Source of the DNA: Valencia hispanica
Lineage: Eukaryota; Chordata; Actinopteri; Cyprinodontiformes; Valenciidae
Direction: 5' to 3'
DNA: 64,000 nt
Assembly: GCA_963556495.2 (NCBI GenBank)
Contig: OY747716.1
Location: 13,483,571 to 13,547,570, forward strand
Of this stretch, positions 42,101-54,959 are shown piece after piece. The notes beneath the pieces are model-generated. The model was not told the DNA's origin. It saw only the letters and a list, made by a program, of their open reading frames with translations, and searched no databases. The position numbers and the translations under genes were made by a program. Every line of letters starts with the position of its first letter. The first letter of the stretch is position 1.

Positions 42101-44572
42101 AGTACTGATTTTTCCATTTGTAAGTCCAAACTTTATTAATTGTTCATTAAAAAGGCTAAATCCCGTCCTTGCCTCAGTATTCCGCCTGCAACCTTGTGTC
42201 CGACTACACTTAATTATGACAGAGTGTGCATTTAGGGCAGTCAAATAATATGACTGAGAAACAGAGCATGAATGCCTGGCTCTTGAAATATTACATCCTC
42301 CTAAATAATGTGTCCAAGCAGTCCTTTGCAACTGCGATACCGCGCACACTTATCTTCCGATTTTGATTATTGTCACTCTCTTGTATCACATAACAAATAC
42401 ATTTTTTTGACACCCCTAATTTGTTATTCATAAAGATTTCATGCTCCGCATTGTGTAGTCCTGGTTAGGGAGAACAGCATTCGTACACTGGATGCAATTT
42501 TTTCCCTGATCTGAAGACATTTCTAAGGGATAAAACCCAGACTCTTTAAAGTTAATTTAATAAAGCTTGTGGCCCTTTGTTAACTTATTGTTCCATGGCC
42601 CATCAGCAGGTTAAGCCAGCCCTGGTGGGAGAGTACTCCATATCCACTATAATGTAATAAAAACAGGTTAGATGAAAAGCTCGTCCCTTTCTCAAAGCGG
42701 CTCTCCATGCACGATATGAGCTCAGATGTTTGCCTGGATCCGCATCCAGTTGGATCAAAGTGAACCTCTATGTCAACACCATCCAGCTGTTCTCACCATT
42801 GGCTCAGAGGTGAAGGGGCTTTACATGATCCTCATGTGTTGAAAGTGCCCAGAGTGCCCTCGTCCCTGCTGATCTCCTACCTTACAACAATAACCAGAAC
42901 CCACCGCCGGACCAAGACACACACATACGCACACAAACCTCCTCAGATCTCCACAGTAGAAACCTCCGGGTGGTGCAGCGCCAGGGTTCAGACCTCATAC
43001 AGTGAGGTCCTCCACGCATCTGGCTTGAGTTATGGTAGGCACTTTGCTCCGTCAGAGCCCAGCTGTTTAGGGATTAGTTCTGTTGCCGCCGAGCTGGCGG
43101 CCGTGTTCTGCAGGTGGAGGCCTCCGGTGTTGTCCTGCGCATGGATTCTGTGTGTATCTGTGATTTTCACTGCTTGGATATCACTGCTTTTCCCCAATAG
43201 TTTTCCACAGTTTTAGCTAGCTGCTGAACAGTTGCTGACTGTGGGCTGACAGCCCAGAAAAATAAAAGCTCTCCAGAGGAAGACGCTGAATAGATTAGAT
43301 AACCAGCTTAGGGTTGCGGTGCAGTGAGCTCACTTGTTGCCATTCTGCTCAAAACAAAATCACATCTCAATACGTGATGGGCCAGTGGCGCATTTGGATT
43401 TAGACATTTTCCCGCTCAGACAAAAGGCGACAGTGTTAGGAGGGATGCAAACGTGGAACACATGCTCATGATCACAGCTCAACAATAGCCCAAACGTTGA
43501 AAATGTTTTCCTGCTGATGATTCATTCTGGTTGGTGGCGTCGGACAGAGGAATGTAACGCGGAATCAGTTTTGTGTTTATGTTACACTGTGGTACAATTG
43601 TTTGGGTTCAGGTCAGCTCCTGCGGTTCTGCCAGATCCATTCAGCGGATGCAGTGACCACTCCGTGCGCCGACGTTCCTAAAATAATCCTAATTATAGGT
43701 CTGCTGAAGGATTCTGATGGGAAATGGACAATTTTGGTCCAAGAGGCCCTCAAATGCGCCGTTATTATAGGTCGGCCAAGTTTAGCACATTCTTTCTGCA
43801 TCAAAAAATGTCCAGCTTATTAAAATCTACACGGGCCGGCAGCTGCAGGAACTCATTCTTTGGCCTTTGCTTTGATTGAGAGGCATCAAGATGAGGTTAA
43901 AAGAAAGTTATGCTTCCCCTGCTGCTTTCAGCTGCCCAGCGCAGCTATTTTCGAGCCATCAGTAAGCGAGTCTGAGAAGCATCAGGTATTTGTCAGAACT
44001 CAGAACAAATGGGGAGACAAACGCCAGGTCTGAGAAAACGCTGGTCCTAAATTAGGCTGATCACAGAGAGTGTGGTGTTTGCCAGGTGGCACAGTAGCCC
44101 CCAGATGGTAATCTGTCTGGCCTACGTCAAGCTTTTAAAGGCGGCTACTCTCCTGACATTGGGACTGTTACAGTTACAGCCCTCCAAAGCCACATTACCT
44201 GCACAACTATTTACAGCCACTCTAGCAAGCCTTGTTCCACATGCTGCCTTTGATATGAGCGGAGCTGACTAATACAAGTGACCCACGGTCACTGATTAGA
44301 AATAATGACAGGGACATTCAGACTGAAATTATGGGCACAACATTTTGTATGCTGTTTCTCCCCTGCAAATTCCTTAGCAACAGAAGTCATACACACCCAA
44401 ATCCACAGCCTGTACATGACTATTTAATTGGGATTTAATGTGACAGACCAACATAAAGCAGAGTGTGATTATGAGGCGCAAGGTATAGGATATATATAGT
44501 TTTATGCTTGATATACTCTCTTTTTTTCCCCACCATTATCCAATTTACCTTTTCTATGTCTAAATCTTCAAT
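39169..44572. other. No gene seen; long unique-looking stretch
   Basis: No recognisable coding sequence over 5.4 kb, though short open frames exist (for example 41427-41711 and 42770-43216) without family features. An AAC microsatellite lies at 39388-39404. A 22-codon frame from the ATG at 39431 (MEQIEECLAEHIYVFRVHC) vaguely recalls a MADF start but is too short to call. The sequence at 44390-44500 resembles the end of an old Tc1-type repeat. Confidence 0.4.
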
Positions 44573-45005
44573 TCAATTCATTTCAGTTTATTTATATAGC
44601 GCCAATTCACAACAGATGTCATCTCAAGGTGCTTAACAAGAAGTCATTTCAATACATTTATACAAACATTCCAATCAGTTAAAAAGTTTCCTATTTAAGG
44701 AATCCCAGAAGATTGAGTCAGTCATTGGCGTGAGGTTGGGCAGACTTTCAAACCACAGCAATCCTTCAGCAATCCCTCATACTGAGCAAGCATGTAGCGA
44801 CGGTGGAGAGGAAAAACTCCCCTTTAACAGGGAGAAACCTCCAACAGAACCAGGCTCAGTAGGAGCGGCCATCTGCCACGACCGTCTGGGGGTTTGACAA
44901 GACAGAGCAGAAACACAGAAGGAACAGAAGATCTGATATAAGAGAACTTTCTATGTTACAGAAAGTAAAAAGTTGATAACAGGGCACGGTGGATGTTCAG
45001 TTAAT
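44573..45005 (-). mobile_element. LINE 3' UTR fragment (Rex1/L2 type)
   Basis: A minus-strand copy of the 3' UTR family at 22900-23580, with the TTGAA tail at its left edge (TTCAATTCAATTC). It is continuous through CCAACAGAACCAGGCTCAG, the site that is split by LTR C in the copy at 30-37 kb. Similarity fades beyond 45005. Confidence 0.65.
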
Positions 45006-45261
45006 TTCCGATAATCCAAATCCGCCAGTTGACAACTACCTAAATGTTCAAGGTTGGCTCGGAAATGCAGAAACCACAGGATATGTTGCAAGTTTTGCCA
45101 AACAAAGAACATTTTCTCAAAAACCATACCTCGGATGTGTCGTGTTTTGACATTTTGAGTGAGAGAAGAAGTAGATGAAGAGTTTGATGTATGTGTTATG
45201 TGATGTAATATGTGCAATATAGGAAAGCACAGTACAAAAGTTGTGTCATTAAAAAAGTAAA

Positions 45262-45360
45262 AACAGATACAGATAATTTCCGATATAACATGTTAATGCC
45301 AATATCGGCCGATAGTAATGGTAGGCAGATACTATTGGACATTGGACGGTGTGACATGTA
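45262..45360. repeat. Short dispersed repeat with ATCGGCCGAT-type motifs
   Basis: GATAATTTCCGATATAACAT, AATATCGGCCGATAGTAATG and related motifs. It looks like the end of a degraded DNA transposon. The limits are not clear. Confidence 0.25.
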
Positions 45361-45439
45361 TTTGTATTCAGCCCGCAATTCAACATTACAAATGTCAATC
45401 TTTTGGGGTATTTCTCTTCAGGCTTTGCACATGGAGTGA

Positions 45440-46430
45440 GTCATTCTCCAAGTTTAATGGACAGTGTCAATTTTCAAGTTGTGCCACATATTCTCAGTTA
45501 AATTTAGGTCTGGACTTTGACTGGGCCATTTTAACGCATGAACATGCTTTAAATCAAACCATTCCACTGTAGCTCTTGACAGTATGTTGGGTCGTGGTAA
45601 TCGCTCCAGTCTCAAGTCTTTCACAGCTTCTAACAGGTTTTCTTTCATGATTCTCTTCATCTTCCCGTCAACCCCTACCAGCTTCCCTGCAGATGCTGAA
45701 GAAAAGCATCCCCACAGCATTATGCACCCACACCATGTTTCACAGTGAGGAGGGTATGTTCAGGTGATTTGCACACAGAGCATTATGCACAAAGGCAAAG
45801 ATATTTTTGGTCTCACCTGACTGGAGTACCTTTTTCTACATGTCTTCAATGAATGGCAAATTTATGAAGTACACATTGTAGTTGTCCTTTCAACAGATTT
45901 ACCAGCCAAAGCTGTAGATCGCTGCAGCTCCTCCAGAGATACTCTGGGCCTCTTTTCTGTATCTCTGATTAATGCCTGTCAGGTTAAGTGGACACCCGTG
46001 TGTTTGTAGTTTTCAGGTTTTATAGATACAGAGATATCTGTCAAGACTTGACAAAAATCCAACTACGGTCAAAATGCTGTAACGCTTTGTAAGTCAAGTG
46101 TGTTCTTTCTATCTGTATTGAAGACTTTTGAGTCCGGCATCTTCAACTTCTCATGTATCAGTGTCTTCCTTCATTTAGGTGTTTTACCATGCTCCTCCCA
46201 TTATCAGATGACGAAATAAACTAGAAGAAATTCAAAGCTTGAGATGTTGTTTTATGACCTAACCCTACTTTAAACATTTCCACAAGTTTCTTCCTGACCT
46301 GTCTGTTGTGTCTCTTGGTCTCCACGATGCTGTTTGTTCTCTGATGTTCTCGGACAAACCGTCGCAAGACTTTCCCAGAACAGCTGGATTTATGCTGAGA
46401 ATAAAATACACACATGATGAAGAGGTTTAC
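45440..46430 (-). mobile_element. Tc1-like DNA transposon remnant
   Basis: The minus strand from 45720 reads MLWGCFSSASAGKLVGVDGK and HALKWPSQSPDLNLTENMWH, the C-terminal third of a Tc1 transposase. The final catalytic Glu region is altered to LTEN. The N-terminal coding part is too degraded to follow. The part from 46200 to 46430 is also similar to 61880-62080, so this family is present twice. Confidence 0.55.
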
Positions 46431-47008
46431 AGATTAGGTGAGTTTTGAGTTAAATTGGTTCCACTAGATTTTATTTAGGGGTATTGAAGTATAGAGGATT
46501 GATTACAAATACATAGCAAACTTGCCAGATTTTAATTTATAAAAATAATAATAAAAGGAAAACCCTTTCCTTCCACTTCACAACTATGCACTACTTTAGC
46601 TTGGTGTATCATGTTAAATCATATTGAAGGTCGTGGTTGTAATCAGAAAAACTGTGATGAAGTTCAAAAGGTGTAAATACATTTGCACTACTGTCTCCCT
46701 TGCACAAGATGGGCCATAAAAAGCATAAAGGACAAATCACAGCACGGCATGCCTTGCTGTGATTTGCAGCCAACTGTGAAGCAACGTTGATGAGAGTCAG
46801 CAGCATCAGCTCTCCAGCCACAGCTCAGTGAAATGCTTTCTTTGATTTAGAGGTCAGTTATACTCAAACAAAGAAGTCTGAAGACCTCGGGTTCTTAAAA
46901 TCACAACAGACACACTCGGGCACACAGCTATACTTCAGCATCTTTAGCCTTTCTATCTCTGGTGTTAAACTACAGTCCTCAAAGGTCGGTGTCTTGCAAC
47001 TTCTAGAG
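46431..47008. other. No gene seen
   Basis: AT-rich. The first 150 bp are probably the terminal region of the Tc1-like remnant (compare 62040-62170). The rest is unique-looking. Confidence 0.35.
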
Positions 47009-47177
47009 CAGGGGTGTCAAACTAATTTCTATTTCAGGCCACATCATATTAAAACATATCGGTCAACACAACTGTTATGTTAAAGGTTCTATTCATGCGG
47101 CCCTCCAGAGCCTAGAGGGCCACATAAAACGTTATCGTGGGCTGGATCTGTCTGTGGGCCTTGAGTTTGACACGTGT
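47009..47177. mobile_element. hAT-like MITE
   Basis: It begins CAGGGGTGTCAAACT and ends AGTTTGACACGTGT, a terminal inversion with a few mismatches. Inside, AGGCCACATCA and AGGGCCACATAAAA are also opposed. The flanks TCTAGAG and TCCGAGAG suggest an eroded 8-bp duplication. Confidence 0.5.
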
Positions 47178-48814
47178 CCGAGAGGATGTCACTGGTCCGA
47201 CACCTCTGAATCAAATGAATAAAATGTCCCTTTCCGCATGTAGTCAAGTTCTCCAGAGCACTGCTAAAGATCTGGTTAACTGATTCAGGTTTGTTGAAGC
47301 AGACAGAGATCTGAAAGTTGTAGACCATCGAGGACTTAACCTTGATAACTGGGAAAGGAGGGAATTCTTCTATGGTTAATTTTTCTTACTGCAACAATGT
47401 AAATGTTTTAGAAATTAGAAAGCTAATACTGAAATCCATTCAACTCAGTTTACTTTGATTCTGTCATTCATCTCAAGTGAAGGTGCGTTAGAGTTGCTTG
47501 TCCGATTGTATGATCAGTTGTATGATTCGTAGTCATTAGGTTAAGCTGAGTGATAAGTAGGAAGGCTCTTGGTTTTATTATTTTATTATTATTTATTATT
47601 TTATAATTCCAGGATTGAGTAGCGATCACAGTTTAGACAGCAGATACAAGAAGCCATTAACAGTGGCTGGACAAAGCCTTAGATACTAATTTAAGAGCTC
47701 TGGCATTTAGGGTTCGTGTTGTGGAGATCGATTGAGGTGGTTCAGGCATCTGATAGGGATTTCCACCTGGGAACCGTTATTGCGGGTCTTTTGGATCCAG
47801 TGGGTTGGATTTGTTGAAACAGTCGCATATCTCAGCTGGTGTAAGAACCAGAGAAGATCGATGGTTGCAGAGGTAGCGCTAGATGTTTTTGATGTCCGTC
47901 ATTTTGACCGACGGGGTCAAAAAAAAAAAAATCTGTTATGACTCATCAATTTTTACAATCATAACATATTCAACATTATTTATTATTTTAATTTATTTTT
48001 GAATAATATTCAAGTCGAACAAGCTGAAAAGCGAGCTACATATAAAAAATGAAATTAAGCGATTGTTCTTCAAATACGAATTGTCTAGTTCACCTGCTGT
48101 GACCTGAACGGACAGTCTCACCAGTTCCTCCTGCTCCGCATTTAACTGAAATGCGCATCCATTTCTTTGTAATCAAATAGTGTGATTACGGCCTGCAGAG
48201 GTTATTGTCATTACGTTTTGGATTTTCGCCACAGACAAATGGCTTCTCATGGGGGTTTAGATGTTTTTCTGGATGCTGAATCCGCGCTCCGCTGACACAC
48301 TGGAGACTGGAATTAAGCGCCACTTCAGCCAAAGTTTTAAAATCTGGGAACATTTCTCAAACTGTAGTGATCAGAAGCCGGAAAGACTCTCTGAACTCCC
48401 TGACCACAAGCTTCAGTGGCAGTGGAAGGAAATCCCACAGCATGCACCTGTGGTTGGCACGACACCAGGTTCTTAGGAGCGACATGCTCCAAAGCCTCAA
48501 GAGCTCTTTAACGCGCTGTAAGCTCGCGGTTAGCAAGATGTATCGGGTACAGTGTCCAAGTCTAAGACGATGCTCAGATGCTCTTGTGGAAATCTTATTT
48601 TTTGACTGATTTATTAGTTACCTGTACTCCAAATGCAAGGTAATCCACAGGTTCTGGTCTTTATGTTATTTGGGGTTTCCAATTGTATTGTTTTGTTTAC
48701 TCATCAAAAACTTTTAGCAAAAGACTAAAGGAAGCTTGAATTGAAAACTTCATTATATATTGAAATGCATCAGTGAGAGATTTTTGGCCGATAACCAATC
48801 TTCCTTTTTTTAAA
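47178..48814. other. No gene seen
   Basis: No recognisable coding sequence. A TTA-rich stretch at 47575-47610 and an A-run at 47919-47931 are the only simple features. Confidence 0.35.
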
Positions 48815-48925
48815 GCTGACCTGAAGGTCCAGGGTTCGAATCCCAGCCAGGGGTCTTTCTGCATGGAGTTTGCATGTTCTCCCAATGCATGCGTGGGTTC
48901 ATGCGTGGGTTTAATCATCATGATT
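48815..48925 (+). mobile_element. Truncated SINE-like repeat
   Basis: It contains GGTTCGAATCCCAGC (tRNA-type B box), then GGGGTCTTTCTGCATGGAGTTTGCATG. It matches the longer copy at 59320-59690, but stops after about 110 bp. Confidence 0.55.
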
Positions 48926-51354
48926 GAAAAAGTAATAAAAAGTTGCTCTCTATAAAGAAGTGCCCATTGATATGAACCGATAAGCTGGTATAAACAATGG
49001 ACAGATGGAATTCACAAAATGTTAAATTGATTTTTGTAGTCCTCATGGAATGAGTAGCCATTAATTATTAACCTATAGCCCTTGTTTACATCTTTGAGAT
49101 AGCAGGACCAACATACTTTTACTATATAAAAAAAAAAAAAAAACGAACACAGAGATGGTGACTTTAGTATTATCTAGCAGGTTCACCTGGTATCTGCTAA
49201 AGTTGACTTCAAGGTCATCTCACTCCATCTTCCTTTCAATAAAACAACCCCAGGGCAGGGTACCAAATGATCAACGGCACAAGTGAAATGAATTCTTCCC
49301 TCAGTAACATATTTTACACTGAAGAGAGTTAGTGTTGGTGCGAGCTAGGAGCTCTCGGGTGTAGCCCGCTCACTCATGTGAAAAAGACGGGATTTTTGTG
49401 TCTCCTAGGTCAGTCACCGGACAGGGCTTTCAAGCTAAAATTCCAGTGACCCACTAATTTCTCATTCCACCTCTTATTAATTAAAATAAACTGTGTACAC
49501 TTTAAATGGGAATAAATGATCTATTGGTTTTCAGTGACTACAAATCTATCAGTACCTATACAGTAGGTAGCAAACTGCGCTCCCATACTGTATGTACTGA
49601 GCAGGAAATATAACCCCAGCTTCAATGTGTGTTGCCTCTGCTTAGATTCATGAACTAATTTCTCCTCAGATAGTGCTACTAGATCACTGGAGGAGTGGAG
49701 TAATATCTATTTAAGCCAGCCCAAACCCCCCCCCCCCCCCCCCCCCTCTCCAAACCAATACAGTCAAGATGTTAGACCAGGGTTACAGGGACCTGGGGAG
49801 AGGCAACAGCCTACAGTGGGCAACGTTGCTCCCCAAGCCCAGAAATGCTCAACCTCAAAAGCCCCAGCTGGCTAAAAGAGCGATGACATCAGCGTCTCTG
49901 CACCACATTTCCCTGCACTGCACATGAGCTACATATGTGCGGCACAATGGAAAACAGACATGGCTTGTGGTGCTGGGGCATTGGGTGCTGAGCAGTGCAG
50001 GAAGGAAGGCCTCTACTATACGAACACCCAGGGAGCAGTGATAAACTCCAGTATAATTCCCTTTCCAAACATAAAGCAATTAGAGCTCCTAGTTAAGAAA
50101 TGACCAATCTACTACTCAAATGGCTTTGTCTCTTTGTTTCTATGAGGTAATTATGGATGTTTTTCTTCCTCTATTGCAGGAGATGTAAAAGCAACAACTG
50201 GAACAATGGCTTGCTTTACAGGAAGAGATATAATCAAGTAGCAGGCGATTCAAAGTGAAGCAACGTTTATGTAAACACCACTACTATTGTTAAGAGCAAC
50301 CCTAATAACAGCTGCGATCAGTCGAGACAGGAGGTCAGAGGAGGTCTTATGAACAACCTCCGTGGTAAGCTGGGGACGAATTAAGCCCACCCTCCTACAT
50401 TTGGAGGAATTCAGTGATATGGAGCACCTGTGTCAATATCATGGGGGCTTCAAGGGTCCTCTGTCTTTTTAAGAGGTGGAACAGGATCTCCAGCTCTGAA
50501 AAGCTCGGGGGCCAGATGGGCGTAAAAGTAGGTTTTGGCAAAGTTACTGGAGAACCAAAAATAAGAAAGGTTTGATTAACTACTGTAAATAACTTTTTTG
50601 TAATAACAGTGGCGCACGAACAAGTGTTGCTTAATATGAAAGCCCACAAGGTAATCTCCGAACTCAAGGTTAGTATTTTTTATTTGTTAAATCAGTAAAA
50701 CAACAGCTAATCACCAGTGATGACACCAGTATAAGGTTAGCAGGCATTATCTTGCTCTCTTTATCATACTTAAACGAGCTGGCACAAAAGTAACAAATCG
50801 GTCAAACTCCTTTAACACATTATTCACCTGCAATTAAACAAAATACAACAGTCTGATTTTTTTAAATTATTTTATTGTAAATCAGCATTTAAATTTATAA
50901 AATTTACCTTTGTAACAAATCAATCTCAACATCCCATGCATGTACCCTTGAAAGGTCATATAAGCCGTTGCCCTCGACAACAGACTTTGGTTAAGCATTG
51001 CTAATGACCTGAAACTAAGAGTAATTGTAATTCCCATTCCATAAAGAGGTCCAGAGCAGACTGAAAGTACCAAATATCCATCCCCGGGGTAGCTGCATCC
51101 TCTGCCATGGAGTCCAAGAATGATAGGCAGGCAGACAGCGTGATGATTGGTCCAGTGGAACCAGGTGGCTCAGCAATGACTGCACACGTTTTTATTTACA
51201 GCATGAAGAGTCCAGTTGTGAATCACGGTTCTTACTGCGGTTCGCTGGCGTCCCAAAGCCTTACAAATATCTTTGCAACCGTTTCCAGACTGATCGATGC
51301 TAATAACTTTTTTCAACTGTTCTCAAATGTCTTTCATTCCAACTTCTATTAGCC
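48926..51354. other. No gene seen; includes a poly-C run
   Basis: No family-level coding match. A homopolymer of about 19 C lies at 49728-49746. Open frames such as 50395-50667 (minus) lack recognisable domains. Confidence 0.35.
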
Positions 51355-51542
51355 CAGTGTTTTCCCAACCCTTGTCCTCAAGGGAGTCTGACATATGCAT
51401 GTTTCACATGTTTCTCCTCCTTCAAGACACCTGAATCTGATGAGTGCAGCTTAGCAAACGCCAGTCAAAATCAGATGGAAGGAGGGAAACATGGAAAACA
51501 CGCAGGGCAGTGTGCCTTGAGGACCAGGGCTGGGAAACATTG
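51355..51542. mobile_element. 188-bp hAT-like MITE
   Basis: It starts CAGTGTTTTCCCAACCCTTG and ends CAGGGCTGGGAAACATTG, inverted with few mismatches. The flanks TATTAGCC and CATTAGCC (51347-51354 and 51543-51550) agree at 7 of 8 bases, fitting an 8-bp hAT duplication. Confidence 0.6.
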
Positions 51543-51659
51543 CATTAGCCTGCTTCATGTTTTCAGACAGCTCCTATTTAAGTGGTGTATTCTACAGGGT
51601 TGGCAGAAATCAGGTCTGAGTGTGGCTAGTGAAGCTCGTTGCAGTTAATTCATGACTTA

Positions 51660-51866
51660 AGAGGAGGGAAAACATTGGTTTAGATAGGTTTTCCAATAAT
51701 AAATGAAGCCATTATTTGGAGAGTTCTTTTTTGTATTTCTCACGTTATAATTGTCTAATTTATAAAATTTGTTTGATGACGTGAAACATTTTAGGTGCGA
51801 CAACAAAAAAAGCAAAAATGTAAGAAATCTGTAAGGTGACAAATACGTATCAACAGCATTGTAGAT
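51660..51866. repeat. Terminal part of a Tc1-like element
   Basis: AATGTAAGAAATCTGTAAGGTGACAAATAC near 51816-51846 is the same terminal sequence as at 25935-25966. No transposase coding sequence is recognisable upstream. Confidence 0.35.
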
Positions 51867-52899
51867 ACTTGTCAGAATAAGAAACATAAAAAAAACCATC
51901 GAATGATGAATCATCAACATAAATTAGAATCCAAGCCTCACCAGATAATCTGATGACGAGAACCTTCCACACAATGAAATGTTTTCTATGTCGGAGACAA
52001 GTGATGTACCTTTGGTTTGCGCATGTTCCGTACCACAAAAAAGCGTGCTGCGACAGCTAGGATAGTTGGTCAGAACTCTGGCCCAATCAATGTCGAACTA
52101 AGCCACTGGTTAAGAGCAGCTGGTAAACCCCATGAGTTATTGAAATCTCCAACAGACAACTAAATTCTTTACCTTATTAAATGAATTTAAATGGAAGCTG
52201 ATGTGACAAAGGTATTGCTTGTAATCATGTAAAGACTGGAGGTTTCTCAGGCAGATAAACAGAACCGTACTTAACACTATAAACCATACAACTGGAGGTT
52301 GGTTGGGGACAGCAGGGTCTCCGGAAACATTTGCAAGGAATGGGGCATATGACGGGGGCCAATAATTACCTTGTGGTGGCACACCGAAACCTTAACTGGT
52401 ATCAGAATTTCAGGTGTTTTAATTAGGTTTGTTGCTATGGCAAAGGTTGACATTTAGGAGGATTTCATCTTAAAAGTCTCTAAATTCATGGTTTCAAATA
52501 CCAATAGGCCTATAACAAAAAACCTGCTGATTTGACATGTTACAACCTACTTTTTTACTCTCGGCATAAGTTCCCCAAGCTCTCCTAATTTGACATACCA
52601 GGTGAGAATTCTGACTTCAGGGGGTGTTTCTGTTGATTTATATATATATTTTTTTTACTTGGAATTTGGAAGATGCTCCGATTAAATAAAACACACCATT
52701 AACGAAAGGTGGGCTTTCAAGTAAAATTCTCCCGGGGCCCATTGGAATCTTGGGCCGGCCCCGATGACATAAAACATTCAGTGAAGGTGACAATCACCAT
52801 TTTTCTTAACAAGCGATCCTGACCTCAGTAGGCCAGCATCCATCATTGTCATCTCAGGTATGTCAATAAGTATGCAGATTGTGCGCGATCTGATTATTT
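51867..52899. other. No gene seen
   Basis: Unique-looking, AT-rich DNA directly upstream of the CpG-rich island. No coding similarity. Confidence 0.35.
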
Positions 52900-53483
52900 C
52901 TCTGCTCCGTGCACGCATGGAAACAGGCGGCAAGGTTTGTCCCGAAGTGCGGGAAGTAAAGTGACCTTATTGCTGGGCAGAATCCAGCTGCCTGCCGCTC
53001 AGAGAAGAGGGACGTTTCCACAGAGCTGTGCTGTAGTAAAGAGGGGCTGTTCCCTCAGCAGATCCCAGCTCGGCTTCAGTCCGTCCAGACCAGCGGCTGG
53101 GGTTGAATGCTGGGGGACTAGGCGGCGACGCAGCGACGCGTTTCACAGGTAAAAGTGGCTCCAAGTCGAGCCGCGCTCTTTTTTCTGACATTTATTTGGA
53201 GGTGTATGCGTGTGCGTGTTTTGTTGTGTTTTTTTCCCCCTCCTCACGTCACGACACATTCAGTGGCTGATGAGGCAGAGCTGCTGCTGCTGTTTGGAAG
53301 CAGACCGACGCTCACCCTTCAGTCTTCCAGAGGTTCTCTCCACAAGTTAAAACCCAGCTGCTTCGGAATGAGCTCTCCCCTCCATGACTGGCTGTCCTTT
53401 CCTGCTCCTCCTGCGACTCTTCCCGGTCACAGACGCGGCGGCAGGAGGCGACGCCAGCTGGGGGAGGATGGCGATCTCTCCGT

Positions 53484-53511
53484 CTGTCTCTCTCTCTCTC
53501 TCTCTCTCTCC
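53484..53511 (+). repeat. TC microsatellite
   Basis: About 12 TC dinucleotides within the CpG-rich island. Confidence 0.7.
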
Positions 53512-54147
53512 CCGCTGAAACTTGCAGCCGCTGTTTTGCGGACGCGCTCCCCATCAGCTGAAGGTTAAAGACCGCTGATGGAGCTAACCGGGCTAGCGTC
53601 GAAGAACTCTACATTTCTACTGAACTGCGCGGTTTGTAACGCGCCGCTTTAGTGCTCAGAGGCTACAATCCAGCTGAACACTGACTGGAGAGTGGAAAGA
53701 AAACGCCACATCGTGCGGGCCGGGCTTTCGTGTTCAATCACTCCAAACAACAGTTGGTGGTGTTCAGATGTAACTTGTAGAACGGCTCTGCCTTATATCC
53801 TCGATGCAGGCGTAGCCTACTAGTTATAAAACAGCGCTGTCATCAAAAACACAGCGTGCGAGCCGGAGGACCGAGACGCCGAATCCTGCCGGGGGACCGT
53901 CTCTGACACATTGACGCGCTCATGACTTCCGTTGGTCTGTTTACTTGGTGAAACCTCCGTCGGAGGGATCTTCGCCATCTCACCACACATATTTGTGCAC
54001 AGCGCGCTCCTTCGGGGCCCGCAGATGCCGACCTGCCACGGAACCGGAGCGAGGTTAGCATCTCTCCTCTCCCTTCCTCCGAGCCCATCCGTCATTCGCG
54101 TAGCGACGCGGCGACAGCCCCATTCGGCCCCGGTCTGTCTGTCGGCC

Positions 54148-54214
54148 GGCGTGTGTGCGTGTGTGTGTGCGTGTGTGTGTGTGTGTGCGTGTGTGTGTGC
54201 GTGTGTGTGTGCGC
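54148..54214 (+). repeat. TG microsatellite with regular CG interruptions
   Basis: Runs of GTGTGTGTGCG repeat about six times. CG occurs every 8-12 bp. Confidence 0.7.
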
Positions 54215-54360
54215 GCGGTTCTGATCCCTGATGCGGAGGGCGACCAAATGGCGACGGCAATGAGCTGCGAATAGCCGCCTCTGGCAAACGGTGCGCCAAG
54301 TTTAGGCTGCTTTGATGTTGGCGTGTTTGTCACTTTGTCACACCTGCAGCATGTTTGCAC

Positions 54361-54397
<37 letters not shown>
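54361..54397 (+). repeat. ATG/GAT trinucleotide microsatellite
   Basis: Twelve GAT units in a row at the right edge of the CpG-rich island. Confidence 0.75.
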
Positions 54398-54500
54398 CTT
54401 GACCTCTCCTCTCCTTCCTCCACATGCAGCAGCAGCTTGCATGCAGGCAGAGTAAAGCAGCCGCCGCCACCCAGCCCCTTACCGTGTGCAGAAAAGGCGA

Positions 54501-54959
54501 AATGATGTGATTGGTATGCCGGAACTCTGCCTTCAATTTAGATGCTGATTTGTAGATCATGCAAGGGTGGATGACCTTAAACACTTGGCTCTGGTCTTCC
54601 TTTACTATCTAAGGGCTGAATAACTGAGGACCAAGGTGTTTTAGAGTTCAGGAAAACTTGGAATGTGATTCAGATATTTCACTGGTGCAGAAAAAGAAAG
54701 ATGGAGCATGGAGAAGTATCTTTCTAGACTTTGTTCCGTTGTATTGTCTGCTTGAATATATGATGTTGGAATATAGGTGATGTTTGCTTTTTTTTTTACA
54801 TTTCTATCACGTCAGCTCTGGAGTTTGTCATGTTAGGTAAAGCTGTGTGTGTTTTTAAGGTTTTTACTGAATACCAACATGTATGCACGCTCAAACACCT
54901 CTGAAGTTTAGAAGACGATAGAAGAACGGTTGACAACAGTGGATGTGTCGTATTCATAT
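54501..54959. other. No gene seen
   Basis: AT-rich DNA after the CpG-rich island. No coding sequence recognised. Confidence 0.35.

Larger units (their letters stand above)
52900..54500 (+). promoter_or_regulatory. CpG-rich island, probable host gene promoter and first exon
   Basis: CpG dinucleotides become frequent here (for example GGCGGCGACGCAGCGACGCG near 53120-53140, and 53420-54130), in strong contrast to the AT-rich flanks. A good plus-strand donor TTTCACAG|GTAAAA lies at 53148/53149 and would end a non-coding first exon. The long open frames in the island arise from its composition and show no domain. I infer an unmethylated promoter. The plus orientation is a guess from the donor site, and the gene itself would lie outside the window or in distant exons. 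Confidence 0.45.

Noticed and set aside
42770..43216. 148-codon plus-strand open frame
   Set aside because: No recognisable domain, no splice or promoter context, and composition like the non-coding flanks.
48820..48840. tRNA gene suggested by GGTTCGAATCC
   Set aside because: Only the B-box half is present within a SINE-like repeat; there is no cloverleaf.
53820..54423. Open frames of 159 and 122 codons on the minus strand
   Set aside because: They run through the TG/CG and GAT microsatellites, giving His/Thr and Ile runs. No domain is visible.
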